The position numbers were made by a program, and so were the translations under genes. The notes under the pieces were generated by a model. That model did not search any database. It saw only the letters and a program-made list of their open reading frames with translations, and had not been told where the DNA came from. A DNA stretch of 42,909 bases, taken from positions 1-42,909 of the forward strand of contig CAYUQU010000024.1 of the NCBI GenBank assembly GCA_964447015.1, read 5' to 3'. This DNA comes from Wandonia sp964447015. Lineage in GTDB: Bacteria > Bacteroidota > Bacteroidia > Flavobacteriales_D > Crocinitomicaceae. Of this stretch, positions 33,627-41,198 are shown one piece after another. Every line of letters begins with the position of its first letter. The stretch's first letter is position 1.

Positions 33627-35426
33627 ATGGCAAAAAAAGAACAAATTACAGAAGGACTTGCCGATTTCGATTGGGAAGCAGTAGCGAAAGGTGGTTACAC
33701 TAACGCAAAGCGTGAAGAGTACTCACAAATGTATGATGAAACACTTAACTCAATTGCTGAGAAAGAAGTTGTTAAAGGTACGGTAGTTGCAGTTACTAAA
33801 AAAGAAGTAGTAATTAACTTAGGTTACAAATCTGAGGGAATTATTCCAATTAACGAATTTCGTTACAACCCAGATTTAAAGGTTGGTGACGAAGTTGAAG
33901 TTTATGTAGAATCACAAGAAGACAAATTTGGTCAATTGGTGATTTCTCACAGAACTGCTCGTACACACAATGCATGGGAGCGTGTTAATGACGTGCTTCA
34001 ATCAGGTGAGATTATCACTGGTTATGTGAAGTGTAGAACGAAAGGTGGATTAATCGTTGATGTATTTGGAATTGAAGCATTCTTGCCAGGTTCACAAATT
34101 GACGTTAAGCCTATTCGTGATTACGATGTGTACGTTGGTAAAAACATGGAATTCAAAGTGGTTAAAATTAACGCTGAATTCCGTAACGTGGTTGTTTCTC
34201 ATAAAGCACTTATTGAAGCTGAGCTTGAAGAGCAAAAGAAACAAATCATTGGTGGTCTTGAAAAAGGTCAAGTATTGGAAGGAACAGTTAAGAATATTAC
34301 TTCATACGGAGTGTTCATCGACCTTGGTGGTGTAGATGGATTGATTCACATTACAGATCTTTCTTGGGGACGTGTTAATCACCCTGAGGAAATTGTAGAA
34401 TTGGATCAAAAACTAAATGTGGTAATTCTTGACTTTGATGATGATAAGAAAAGAATTGCTCTTGGATTGAAGCAATTGCAAGCTCACCCTTGGGATGCAC
34501 TTGATGCAAACCTTAATGTAGGTGACAAAGTAAAAGGTAAAGTAGTTGTACTTGCTGATTACGGTGCATTTGTTGAAATCGCTCCAGGAGTTGAAGGATT
34601 GATTCACGTTTCAGAAATGAGCTGGTCTCAACACTTGCGTACTGCTCAAGATTTCTTGACAGTAGGTAATGAAGTTGAAGCAGTAATCCTTACGTTGGAT
34701 CGTGAGGAGCGCAAGATGTCACTAGGTATCAAACAACTTATGCCAGACCCATGGGAAGGTATTGAAGCACGTTACCCAGTTGAGTCTCGTCACAAATCTA
34801 AAGTTCGTAACTTCACTAACTTTGGTGTGTTTGTTGAGCTAGAAGAAGGAGTTGATGGTCTTATCCATATCTCTGATCTTTCTTGGCAAAAGAAAATCAA
34901 GCACCCATCAGAGTTCTGTAAAGTTGGTGACGAAATGGAAGTTGTCGTTCTTGAAATCGATAAAGAAGGTCGTCGTATCTCTCTTGGTCATAAACAACTT
35001 GAGGAGAATCCTTGGGAAGTATTTGAAACTATCTTCGGAGAAGGTTCAGTTCACCAAGGTACTATCGTTGACATGAAAGACAAGTCTGCTATCGTTTCTC
35101 TTCCTTACGGAGTAGAAGGTGTTTGTCCTGCTAAGCACTTGAAGAAGGCTGACGGAGCAAATGCTAAAGTAGATGAGACGATGGATTTCAAAGTGATTGA
35201 GTTTAACAAAGACGCTAAGAAAATCGTTATCTCTCACACTGCAACTTTCGAAGAGATTGAAACAGAGAAACCATCAACTGCGAAGAAAAAAGCAGCTGCA
35301 GGTGGAGGTGATTCAACAACTACGAAAGCAGTGAAGTCATTGAACCAAAACCAAGAGAAATCTACTCTAGGTGATTTGGATGCATTGGCTCAATTGAAAG
35401 ACAAAATGAAAAAAGAAGAGAAGTAA
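33627..35426 (+). CDS. rpsA: 30S ribosomal protein S1
   Basis: 599 residues with six S1 (OB-fold) domains, at roughly 45-115, 130-200, 215-283, 300-370, 385-455 and 470-540. Domains 3 to 5 carry the strongest motif, G(V/A)F(V/I)xLxxGVxGLIHxS/TxxSW. A Lys/Ser/Ala-rich tail of about 60 residues follows. S1 binds mRNA on the 30S subunit; in Bacteroidota, where Shine-Dalgarno sequences are weak, it is thought to matter greatly for initiation. Codon use is more regular than in neighbours, as expected for a highly expressed gene. It has its own promoter and a strong terminator. Confidence 0.96.
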   Translation: MAKKEQITEGLADFDWEAVAKGGYTNAKREEYSQMYDETLNSIAEKEVVKGTVVAVTKKEVVINLGYKSEGIIPINEFRYNPDLKVGDEVEVYVESQEDKFGQLVISHRTARTHNAWERVNDVLQSGEIITGYVKCRTKGGLIVDVFGIEAFLPGSQIDVKPIRDYDVYVGKNMEFKVVKINAEFRNVVVSHKALIEAELEEQKKQIIGGLEKGQVLEGTVKNITSYGVFIDLGGVDGLIHITDLSWGRVNHPEEIVELDQKLNVVILDFDDDKKRIALGLKQLQAHPWDALDANLNVGDKVKGKVVVLADYGAFVEIAPGVEGLIHVSEMSWSQHLRTAQDFLTVGNEVEAVILTLDREERKMSLGIKQLMPDPWEGIEARYPVESRHKSKVRNFTNFGVFVELEEGVDGLIHISDLSWQKKIKHPSEFCKVGDEMEVVVLEIDKEGRRISLGHKQLEENPWEVFETIFGEGSVHQGTIVDMKDKSAIVSLPYGVEGVCPAKHLKKADGANAKVDETMDFKVIEFNKDAKKIVISHTATFEEIETEKPSTAKKKAAAGGGDSTTTKAVKSLNQNQEKSTLGDLDALAQLKDKMKKEEK

Positions 35427-35452
35427 TTCTTTTCCATTCATAATGCATAACT

Positions 35453-35486
35453 AAATGGCTGTCTCATCGAGGCAGCCATTTTTTGT
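35453..35486 (+). terminator. Intrinsic terminator after rpsA
   Basis: AAATGGCTGTC (35453-35463) pairs with GGCAGCCATTT (35471-35481) apart from one G-T pair, and is followed by a T-run. It begins 26 bases after the rpsA stop. Confidence 0.9.
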
Positions 35487-35537
35487 TTCGATATATCGAG
35501 GTTAATTTATTATTTTCACCAATCAAAAACGAATTAA

Positions 35538-36989
35538 ATGAATCTTGTCCTTATACATGGAGCATTAGGGTCTGCAAAGGAGATGCAACCTCTAGTTTCT
35601 TTTTTTGAAAAAAAAAATTCAGTTCACTGTTACGAAATTCCAGGTCATGGAAAACGTAAAGATGAACTTGATAAATATACTCTTAACGATATTATCGCTG
35701 ATTTCAGAGCTTATCTTTCTGAAATTGGTGATTCGGTCGTATTTGGTTTTAGCTTAGGTGGATATTTAGCTCTTACTGCTTCACTTCAGGGTGAAAAACA
35801 AATTAAGGGTGTAGTTACACTCGGCACAAAAGTCAAATGGTCTTTAGATGAAGCAAAAAATGAAGTTCAAAATCTGGATTTGGATTTTCTTCAAACTAAA
35901 GCTGCGCCATTTTACACGTATCTTAAGGAACTCCATGGAAAGCATCTTGAGTCCTTGTGTGAGGCTACAGGAAAGTTTATGTTGGAATTGGGAGCTAATC
36001 CACCATTAAGCCCCTCTGCTGTCTCGAAAATTGAAATACCTGTGCGAATGGGAAGAGGAGGAAAAGATAGAATGGTTGATAGCGAATCGACTAAAGAACT
36101 TGTAGAAGCAATGCCAAATGGATTTTATACGGAGATTCCTTCTTTTCCTCATCCTATAGGTTTTCTTAAACCAAACCATGTCGCGAGATTTGTAGTTGTA
36201 CAGCTTGATTCAATGAAATACAGTTGGATAGATTCAGCGAATGGAAGATTAGCATATAAATTCATTGGTACGCCAAAAGAGAATGAGCCACTTGTTCTTT
36301 TTCTACACGAAGGATTAGGCTCGATTGCACAATGGGGTGGTTTTTCCGAAAAAGTTTGTGCAGAATTGAATTTATCTGGACTGATGTACGAGCGTGTAGG
36401 GTATGGTTTTTCATCAGCAAATAGCGTGCAGCGAACTTCGCGTTACTTGCACGATTTTGCATTAACTGAATTGCCTGATTTTCTGGAGAAGATGCAAATT
36501 GAAAATCCACTGATTCTTGTTGGACACTCTGATGGTGGAACAATAGCGTTGTTGTATGCAGCGAAATATCCAGAACGCGTGGAAGGAATGATTACAATGG
36601 CTGCACATATCTACAACGAAGAAGTAACGGTTGAAGGAATTGTAAGAGCACGTGAAGCTTGGGGAGAAGGAAAATTAAAGGGACTAGAAGCCTTTCACGG
36701 AAGTAAAACTGAAAAACTTTTCTTCGATTGGAACGATACTTGGCAAACCGAAGAGTTTTTGAAATGGAATATCGAAAATGATATTTGTAAGGATATCGAT
36801 TTCCCTGCACTAATTATTCAGGGTGAGGACGATCAGTATGGTTCTCCTCAACAAGTTTTAGACATCGTTCGGATTCTTGGCGACAATGCAGAAGGCATGA
36901 TGATAGAAGGCGCAGGACATAGTCCGTTTTTGGATAAAGAGGATGTGATTATTGCAGAAATAAGCGAACTTTGTAAGCAACTCGAGTAG
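35538..36989 (+). CDS. Fusion of two alpha/beta hydrolase domains
   Basis: 483 residues that read through two complete alpha/beta hydrolases. Domain 1 (1-225): oxyanion HGALGS, nucleophile S72 in GFSLGG, acid D177 in GGKDRMV, and His H205 in FPHPIGF. Domain 2 (about 232-483): HEGLGS, nucleophile S331 in GHSDGG, acid D432 in GEDDQYG, and His H461 in GAGHSPF. Both triads look intact. The join at about 225-240 has no stop or frameshift. No signal peptide, so cytosolic. Substrates are unknown; an esterase or C-C hydrolase is possible for each half. An A10 run at 35608-35617 lies near the 5' end. Confidence 0.88.
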   Translation: MNLVLIHGALGSAKEMQPLVSFFEKKNSVHCYEIPGHGKRKDELDKYTLNDIIADFRAYLSEIGDSVVFGFSLGGYLALTASLQGEKQIKGVVTLGTKVKWSLDEAKNEVQNLDLDFLQTKAAPFYTYLKELHGKHLESLCEATGKFMLELGANPPLSPSAVSKIEIPVRMGRGGKDRMVDSESTKELVEAMPNGFYTEIPSFPHPIGFLKPNHVARFVVVQLDSMKYSWIDSANGRLAYKFIGTPKENEPLVLFLHEGLGSIAQWGGFSEKVCAELNLSGLMYERVGYGFSSANSVQRTSRYLHDFALTELPDFLEKMQIENPLILVGHSDGGTIALLYAAKYPERVEGMITMAAHIYNEEVTVEGIVRAREAWGEGKLKGLEAFHGSKTEKLFFDWNDTWQTEEFLKWNIENDICKDIDFPALIIQGEDDQYGSPQQVLDIVRILGDNAEGMMIEGAGHSPFLDKEDVIIAEISELCKQLE

Positions 36990-37023
36990 TTGAGTCACAT
37001 TATTTCAAATAGAATTTATAGCC

Positions 37024-37662
37024 ATGAAAATGAAAATCCAAAAAACAGTCAAAGTCAATACATATGGAAATGCTGATACCGCTCGATATTGCTGGGTTGC
37101 CTTGCATGGCTATGGACAGTTGACGGATTATTTCATTGAAAAATTTCATGTACTGGATGAATCCGAGCATTTCGTTTTTGCGCCAGAAGGCTTTCATCGT
37201 TTCTATCTCAAAGGAACTTCGGGTAGGGTTGGAGCTTCATGGATGACAAAAGAAGAGCGTTTGGATGATATTGCGGATAACATCGCATATTTGAATCAGG
37301 TTTATGATGAACTTGTCTCAGAAAGAACATTTGACAGAATCATTATATTAGGTTTCAGTCAAGGTGCTTCAACTGCTGCGAGATGGATTCAGATGGGGAA
37401 ATGTAAGCCGGATGTATTTGTACAATGGGCAGGAGTTTTTCCACCTGATTTAGAAATTAAAAGCGATGGGAATCGTTTTGCGGAGATTCAGCATCTTTTT
37501 GTCATAGGGAATCAAGATCCCTATTTTACTGATATTAGTGATGACGATGTGTTTTTACAAGCAAAAGATATGGGAATCTCTCCCGAAATCATTCGCTTTG
37601 AGGGAGACCATAATATTTACGTTGAAGGGCTGAATAAAGTATTGGATAGAATAAAAAAGTAA
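37024..37662 (+). CDS. Alpha/beta hydrolase, phospholipase/carboxylesterase type
   Basis: 212 residues, cytosolic. The short Abhydrolase_2-like layout is seen: VALHGYGQ oxyanion region, nucleophile S112 in ILGFSQGAS, acid D166 in VIGNQDPYFTD, and H196 in FEGDHNIYVEGL. It probably hydrolyses a short-chain ester or thioester. It starts 34 bases after the double hydrolase and may be co-transcribed with it, giving three hydrolase domains in a row. Confidence 0.88.
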   Translation: MKMKIQKTVKVNTYGNADTARYCWVALHGYGQLTDYFIEKFHVLDESEHFVFAPEGFHRFYLKGTSGRVGASWMTKEERLDDIADNIAYLNQVYDELVSERTFDRIIILGFSQGASTAARWIQMGKCKPDVFVQWAGVFPPDLEIKSDGNRFAEIQHLFVIGNQDPYFTDISDDDVFLQAKDMGISPEIIRFEGDHNIYVEGLNKVLDRIKK

Positions 37663-37681
37663 ACGCAGATATATCTTTCAA

Positions 37682-38128
37682 TTATCGCCTCCAACCCACA
37701 AAATTGGATTCAGGTCGGTTATCTAATTTTTTTTGTTGCGCTAAAAGAGCGAGTTGTCCACGATGGTGTGCACTGTGATTGAGAATGTGGTATAGAAGTG
37801 AGGAAGTCATTTCTTCTCGTTGTTCGCCTTCAGTTGTGGTGTACGAAACTAGCTTATCATCAGAATAATTTGCCAAAAAATCTTGTGTCTCTTGAAAATT
37901 CTGCTGATTTAAACGATTTAAGTAGCGAGAGTCAAACATATCCCACGCTGCAGATTCTACGGGGGAGTTTGCAATTCGTCTAATCCAAAGATGGTGAACA
38001 TTGATGATATGGCTGAAAATTCGAACTATTTCTTGATCAGGTTCTTCAAAATCATCAAGAAAGTTTGCCCAAATAGCATTAGTTTCAAAGTCAAAATTGA
38101 ATTTATCTTCGAACCAATCTGCAAGCAT
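37682..38128 (-). CDS. DinB-like four-helix protein
   Basis: 148 residues from the ATG at 38128, one base after the rpe stop. An earlier in-frame start at 38185 would overlap rpe by 56 bases and add non-family residues, so it is not used. The DinB/YfiT-like metal site is suggested by HIINVHHLW and the later LLYHILNHSAHHRGQLALL (HxxxH). Members are often metal-dependent thiol transferases or damage-inducible proteins; no specific reaction can be named. Last gene of a tight run with rpe and the M48 protease. Confidence 0.85.
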   Translation of the reverse strand: MLADWFEDKFNFDFETNAIWANFLDDFEEPDQEIVRIFSHIINVHHLWIRRIANSPVESAAWDMFDSRYLNRLNQQNFQETQDFLANYSDDKLVSYTTTEGEQREEMTSSLLYHILNHSAHHRGQLALLAQQKKLDNRPESNFVGWRR

Positions 38129-38129
38129 C

Positions 38130-38777
38130 TTAGAGTTGTTTAAGATCCGAAATTGTTTGAGATGGATTATCGGAATTAAATACAAAGCTTCCTGCGACTA
38201 GCGCATCCGCACCTGCCAACAAAAGTTTTTTTCCTGTTTCCAAATTCACTCCACCATCAACTTCAACAACAGCTTTTGAGCCTCTTCTGTGGATAAGATT
38301 TTTTACTTGCTCTACTCTCAGAATGGCGTTGTTTATGAATTTCTGCCCTCCAAAACCTGGGTTTACAGACATTATCAATACTAAATCTAAGTCTTCTATA
38401 ATATCATCAAGAAGTTCGATACTTGTATGTGGATTGAGCGCAACACCCGCTTTCATTCCTTCTGATTTGATCAGTTGAATTGTTCGGTGTAAGTGTGTAC
38501 ATGCTTCGTAGTGAACAGTTAAAATATCAGCCCCAGCTTTTTTAAATTCCGACACATATTGATCGGGATTTTGAATCATCAAGTGGACATCTAAGGGTTT
38601 AGTAGCATGTTTCTTTATTGCCGCAATAACAGGAAATCCAAATGAGATGTTTGGTACAAACGCACCATCCATAACATCAACATGAAACCAGTCTGCTTCA
38701 CTTGCGTTGATCATTTCGACATCGCGTTGAATGTTTGCGAAGTCACAAGATAAAACTGAGGGTGAGATGATAGGCAT
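38130..38777 (-). CDS. rpe: Ribulose-phosphate 3-epimerase
   Basis: 215 residues, normal for Rpe, a TIM-barrel enzyme of the pentose phosphate pathway that interconverts ribulose-5-phosphate and xylulose-5-phosphate. Marks: ISPSVLSCDFANIQRDVEM, WFHVDVMDGAFVPNISFG (metal His and Asp), DVHLMIQNP, SVNPGFGGQKF and VEVDGGVN. It starts 12 bases after the M48 protease gene and its stop precedes the DinB-like gene by one base. Confidence 0.96.
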   Translation of the reverse strand: MPIISPSVLSCDFANIQRDVEMINASEADWFHVDVMDGAFVPNISFGFPVIAAIKKHATKPLDVHLMIQNPDQYVSEFKKAGADILTVHYEACTHLHRTIQLIKSEGMKAGVALNPHTSIELLDDIIEDLDLVLIMSVNPGFGGQKFINNAILRVEQVKNLIHRRGSKAVVEVDGGVNLETGKKLLLAGADALVAGSFVFNSDNPSQTISDLKQL

Positions 38778-38789
38778 GACGTATAAGTG

Positions 38790-39743
38790 TTAAAATTGTT
38801 CGAGTAATTTAATTCGCTTTTCAATAGGCGGGTGAGTGGCAAATAAACCTCCTAAACCACCGAGAAATCCTACTGAGGTATCTTGGGGACTGTTTTCAAT
38901 AAACATTTGCTGTACTTCCTCACTTTTTACATTGTCCACATGGTGATTGCCTGAAATTTTTCTAAGTGCAGATGCCAACGCATGAGGGTCTCGAGTCATT
39001 TGAGCAGCTCCAGCGTCAGCTAGATATTCGCGTTTACGACTTAACGCAAATTTGAAAAGAAGCGAGAGCAAATACGCGACAAGAGAGACGATTAATATTA
39101 CTAACATCGCTGCGCCACCATCTTTTCCATCTTTTTTTCTTCCCGACATTCCACCATAAAGTAAACTGCGGAATGCAATTTGAACAACAAGTGAGAAAAT
39201 TCCCACAAAAACAATCGTTATCACAAGTAAACGCACATCTTTATTGCGAATATGCATCAATTCATGTGCAATAACGCCTTCAAGCTCTTTATCATTGAGT
39301 TTATCAATAATTCCTCGAGTAAGTGTAACAGTATAATTTTTCTGATTCAGACCACTTGCAAAAGCATTCAATGCTGGACTTTCAATGATATGAAGTTTAG
39401 GCATAGGCATGCCGACACTCATACACAAATTTTCAGTCAAGTTGTAGACCCGCATATTTGATTTTCTGTCTAGAGAATGTGCTCCTGTAGCCATGTCAAT
39501 CATTTTTGAATGACCGAAATAGGCGATTAAGAACCAGATCGCTACACCAATTAGTACAAATGGAATAGTTTCAACAAACAGTTCGGAAGCCAATGCAGGA
39601 TTTGGATTTCCTTCTTCACTAAAAGAAAGAAAAAAGACAACTCCAAAAACAGCTGCTAAGATAAGTGCTGGAAAAGCAATTAACAGTAGAATTGATTTTC
39701 TATTGTTTGAAGAAATTTGCGCTTGAAGACCAGTGTATTTCAT
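38790..39743 (-). CDS. htpX: M48 family metallopeptidase, HtpX-like
   Basis: 317 residues. Hydrophobic helices occur near 18-40, 58-76 and again at about 170-230. The zinc motif is H160-E-L-M-H164 in GVIAHELMHIRNKDVR, with the third ligand in KREYLADAGAAQM. This is the HtpX layout of an inner-membrane protease that clears damaged membrane proteins. It follows lemA, a common pairing, but a strong terminator lies between them. First gene of the run with rpe and the DinB-like gene. Confidence 0.9.
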   Translation of the reverse strand: MKYTGLQAQISSNNRKSILLLIAFPALILAAVFGVVFFLSFSEEGNPNPALASELFVETIPFVLIGVAIWFLIAYFGHSKMIDMATGAHSLDRKSNMRVYNLTENLCMSVGMPMPKLHIIESPALNAFASGLNQKNYTVTLTRGIIDKLNDKELEGVIAHELMHIRNKDVRLLVITIVFVGIFSLVVQIAFRSLLYGGMSGRKKDGKDGGAAMLVILIVSLVAYLLSLLFKFALSRKREYLADAGAAQMTRDPHALASALRKISGNHHVDNVKSEEVQQMFIENSPQDTSVGFLGGLGGLFATHPPIEKRIKLLEQF

Positions 39744-39763
39744 TGGTAATTTGTATGAATCAG

Positions 39764-39808
39764 TCTAAAAAAACAATGACGATTTCCATTTGGTTAATCG
39801 TCATTGTT
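39764..39808 (-). terminator. Intrinsic terminator after lemA
   Basis: On the minus strand AACAATGACGAT pairs perfectly with ATCGTCATTGTT (12 bp, 39772-39783 against 39797-39808), followed by a T-run through 39764. It is 14 bases past the lemA stop and 21 bases before the M48 protease start. Confidence 0.9.
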
Positions 39809-39822
39809 GAAGTTTGTATAAT

Positions 39823-40386
39823 TTAGAATTTTACTTCAGGTGCTTTGTCCAACTCTTGACGTTGAACAACTCCTAAGTCAAACATCGGCTCAACTTTGAA
39901 ACCAAACATTCCTGCGAAAATCATGTTCGGGAATTTTTGAACTGCGATGTTCAATTCTTTCGTTGCAGAGTTGAAGAATCTTCTAACTGCAGCTAATTTA
40001 TTTTCAATGTCAGACAATTCATTTTGAAGTTGCATGAAGTTTTGACTTGCTTTCAAATCAGGGTAAGCTTCAACTTGAATACTTAAACCACTCAAAGCAG
40101 CACCTAATTCCTGTTCAGCAGCAATTTTATCATTGATAGATGTTGCAGCAACAGCTTTTTGACGAGCTTTAGTAATATTCTCAAGTGTACCTCTTTCGTG
40201 TTCCATGTAGCCTTTTACTGCTCCCAACAATTGAGGAACAAGATCGTGACGTTGTTTTAGTTGCACATCAATATCAGCAAAAGCATTTTCGCGATTGTTT
40301 CTATAACGCACAAGTCCGTTGTAAATAGCAATAATCCATAAAACCAAGATTACAACTACGATAACAGCGATTAAAGTTCCAGACAT
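39823..40386 (-). CDS. LemA family protein
   Basis: 187 residues. One N-terminal TM helix (about 4-24) is followed by the helical LemA domain: YNGLVRYRNNRENAFADIDVQLKQRHDLVPQL, then the middle KARQKAVAA and SDIENKLAAVRRFFNSATKELN, ending FGFKVEPMFD. LemA proteins are membrane-anchored helical bundles of unknown biochemical role, often near M48 proteases, as here. A TATATTTG box at 40413-40420 lies 26 bases upstream. Confidence 0.93.
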   Translation of the reverse strand: MSGTLIAVIVVVILVLWIIAIYNGLVRYRNNRENAFADIDVQLKQRHDLVPQLLGAVKGYMEHERGTLENITKARQKAVAATSINDKIAAEQELGAALSGLSIQVEAYPDLKASQNFMQLQNELSDIENKLAAVRRFFNSATKELNIAVQKFPNMIFAGMFGFKVEPMFDLGVVQRQELDKAPEVKF

Positions 40387-40412
40387 ATTTTTTTATTTAT
40401 TGTTAATTGAAT

Positions 40413-40420
40413 CAAATATA
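40413..40420 (-). promoter_or_regulatory. -7 promoter box of lemA
   Basis: The minus strand reads TATATTTG, a full match to TAnnTTTG, leaving a leader of about 20 bases before the lemA ATG. No -33 TTG is seen at the right distance. Confidence 0.4.
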
Positions 40421-40469
40421 CTCAGATTATTTGATTTTTGGTGTGTTAAAATTGTATAATTTTTTGATG

Positions 40470-40889
40470 TTAATTTGTGCTTTTTGTTGACCTCATTTGA
40501 ATGACAACCAAATGGTCTTTTTCAAACTTAAAGCTCATTTTATCAAATTGAGGTTTTCCAAAACCTGGGTTATTTGAAAAACCATAAGGCTCTTTCGGGA
40601 TCCCAGATTCTTTCGTGTCTAATTGCTTGTTGCCATTTGTGTCGTAAAAAACAGATACACAATATGTTCCTTTTTTAAGCCCTTTAAAAACAATAGGTTT
40701 TTTAATTTCAGAAGCACTAACTCTTAATTTGTGTGCCGTTTCTCTTTTTTCAAAGGCTTCTTGCGAATCAAATACAGCCACGTAAAAATAACCGTCTTTA
40801 GCTTCGAAATTCTCAATTTTAATAGACAGATTTTGGCTAAAAACTAGAGATGCAAAACACGTGAAGATTAATGTTGTTAATGTGTTCAT
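40470..40889 (-). CDS. Secreted DUF2141 family protein
   Basis: 139 residues with a signal peptide (MNTLTTLIFTCFASLVFSQ). The mature part is the DUF2141 beta-sandwich: YFYVAVFDSQEAFE, VFKGLKKGTYCVSVFYDTNGNKQLD, and GIPKEPYGFSNNPG followed by F-x-K-M-S-F. These small secreted Bacteroidota proteins have no known function. It is upstream of lemA with 83 bases between, probably a separate unit. Confidence 0.9.
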   Translation of the reverse strand: MNTLTTLIFTCFASLVFSQNLSIKIENFEAKDGYFYVAVFDSQEAFEKRETAHKLRVSASEIKKPIVFKGLKKGTYCVSVFYDTNGNKQLDTKESGIPKEPYGFSNNPGFGKPQFDKMSFKFEKDHLVVIQMRSTKSTN

Positions 40890-41198
40890 TTGTGTGTTGT
40901 TTTAATAATGCAAATATCGCAATAAATTTCGTGCCATTGTTTTTAGACTTAAAGATTCAAGACTGCAAGACTCAAGACAAAAGATTTTTAGACAAAAGAA
41001 GTTAGACAATAAATCACTTGCTTTCGCCATAAAACAAAGAACATAAAGAATAATCCGTGTTAATCCAATCGATTCGTGTCTTCCGTGTTCTATTCACTAC
41101 GTTTTACATTTACACGTGTTGTAGACACAAAGCAGGTATTTAGTTTTTTATTAAAAAAGTAGGGACACGTTTTATCGCATCCCTACTTTACTGATTAT
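40890..41198. other. Intergenic region with short degenerate repeats
   Basis: 309 bases without a gene. At 40957-40985 there are near-repeats of CAAGACT/CAAGAC. AGACAAAAGA is directly repeated at 40975-40984 and 40990-40999. At 41051-41091 a run with three CGTGT(T/C) units, separated by AATCC or TTC, resembles degenerate short-repeat tracts. The clpB terminator is at the right end. No ORF or RNA gene was recognised. Confidence 0.55.
41150..41189 (-). terminator. Terminator-like palindrome after clpB
   Basis: On the minus strand AAAGTAGGGA pairs with TCCCTACTTT (41156-41165 against 41180-41189) around a partly paired middle, followed by a T-run. It begins 9 bases past the clpB stop. The outer arm GTAGGGA and the central TTTATCGC are similar to the palindrome at 10260-10311 (GTAGAGG and TTAATCGC), suggesting the same element family. 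Confidence 0.75.

Noticed and set aside
38129..38185. 57-base upstream extension of the DinB-like gene
   Set aside because: It would overlap rpe by 56 bases; the ATG one base after the rpe stop fits the family and operon spacing.
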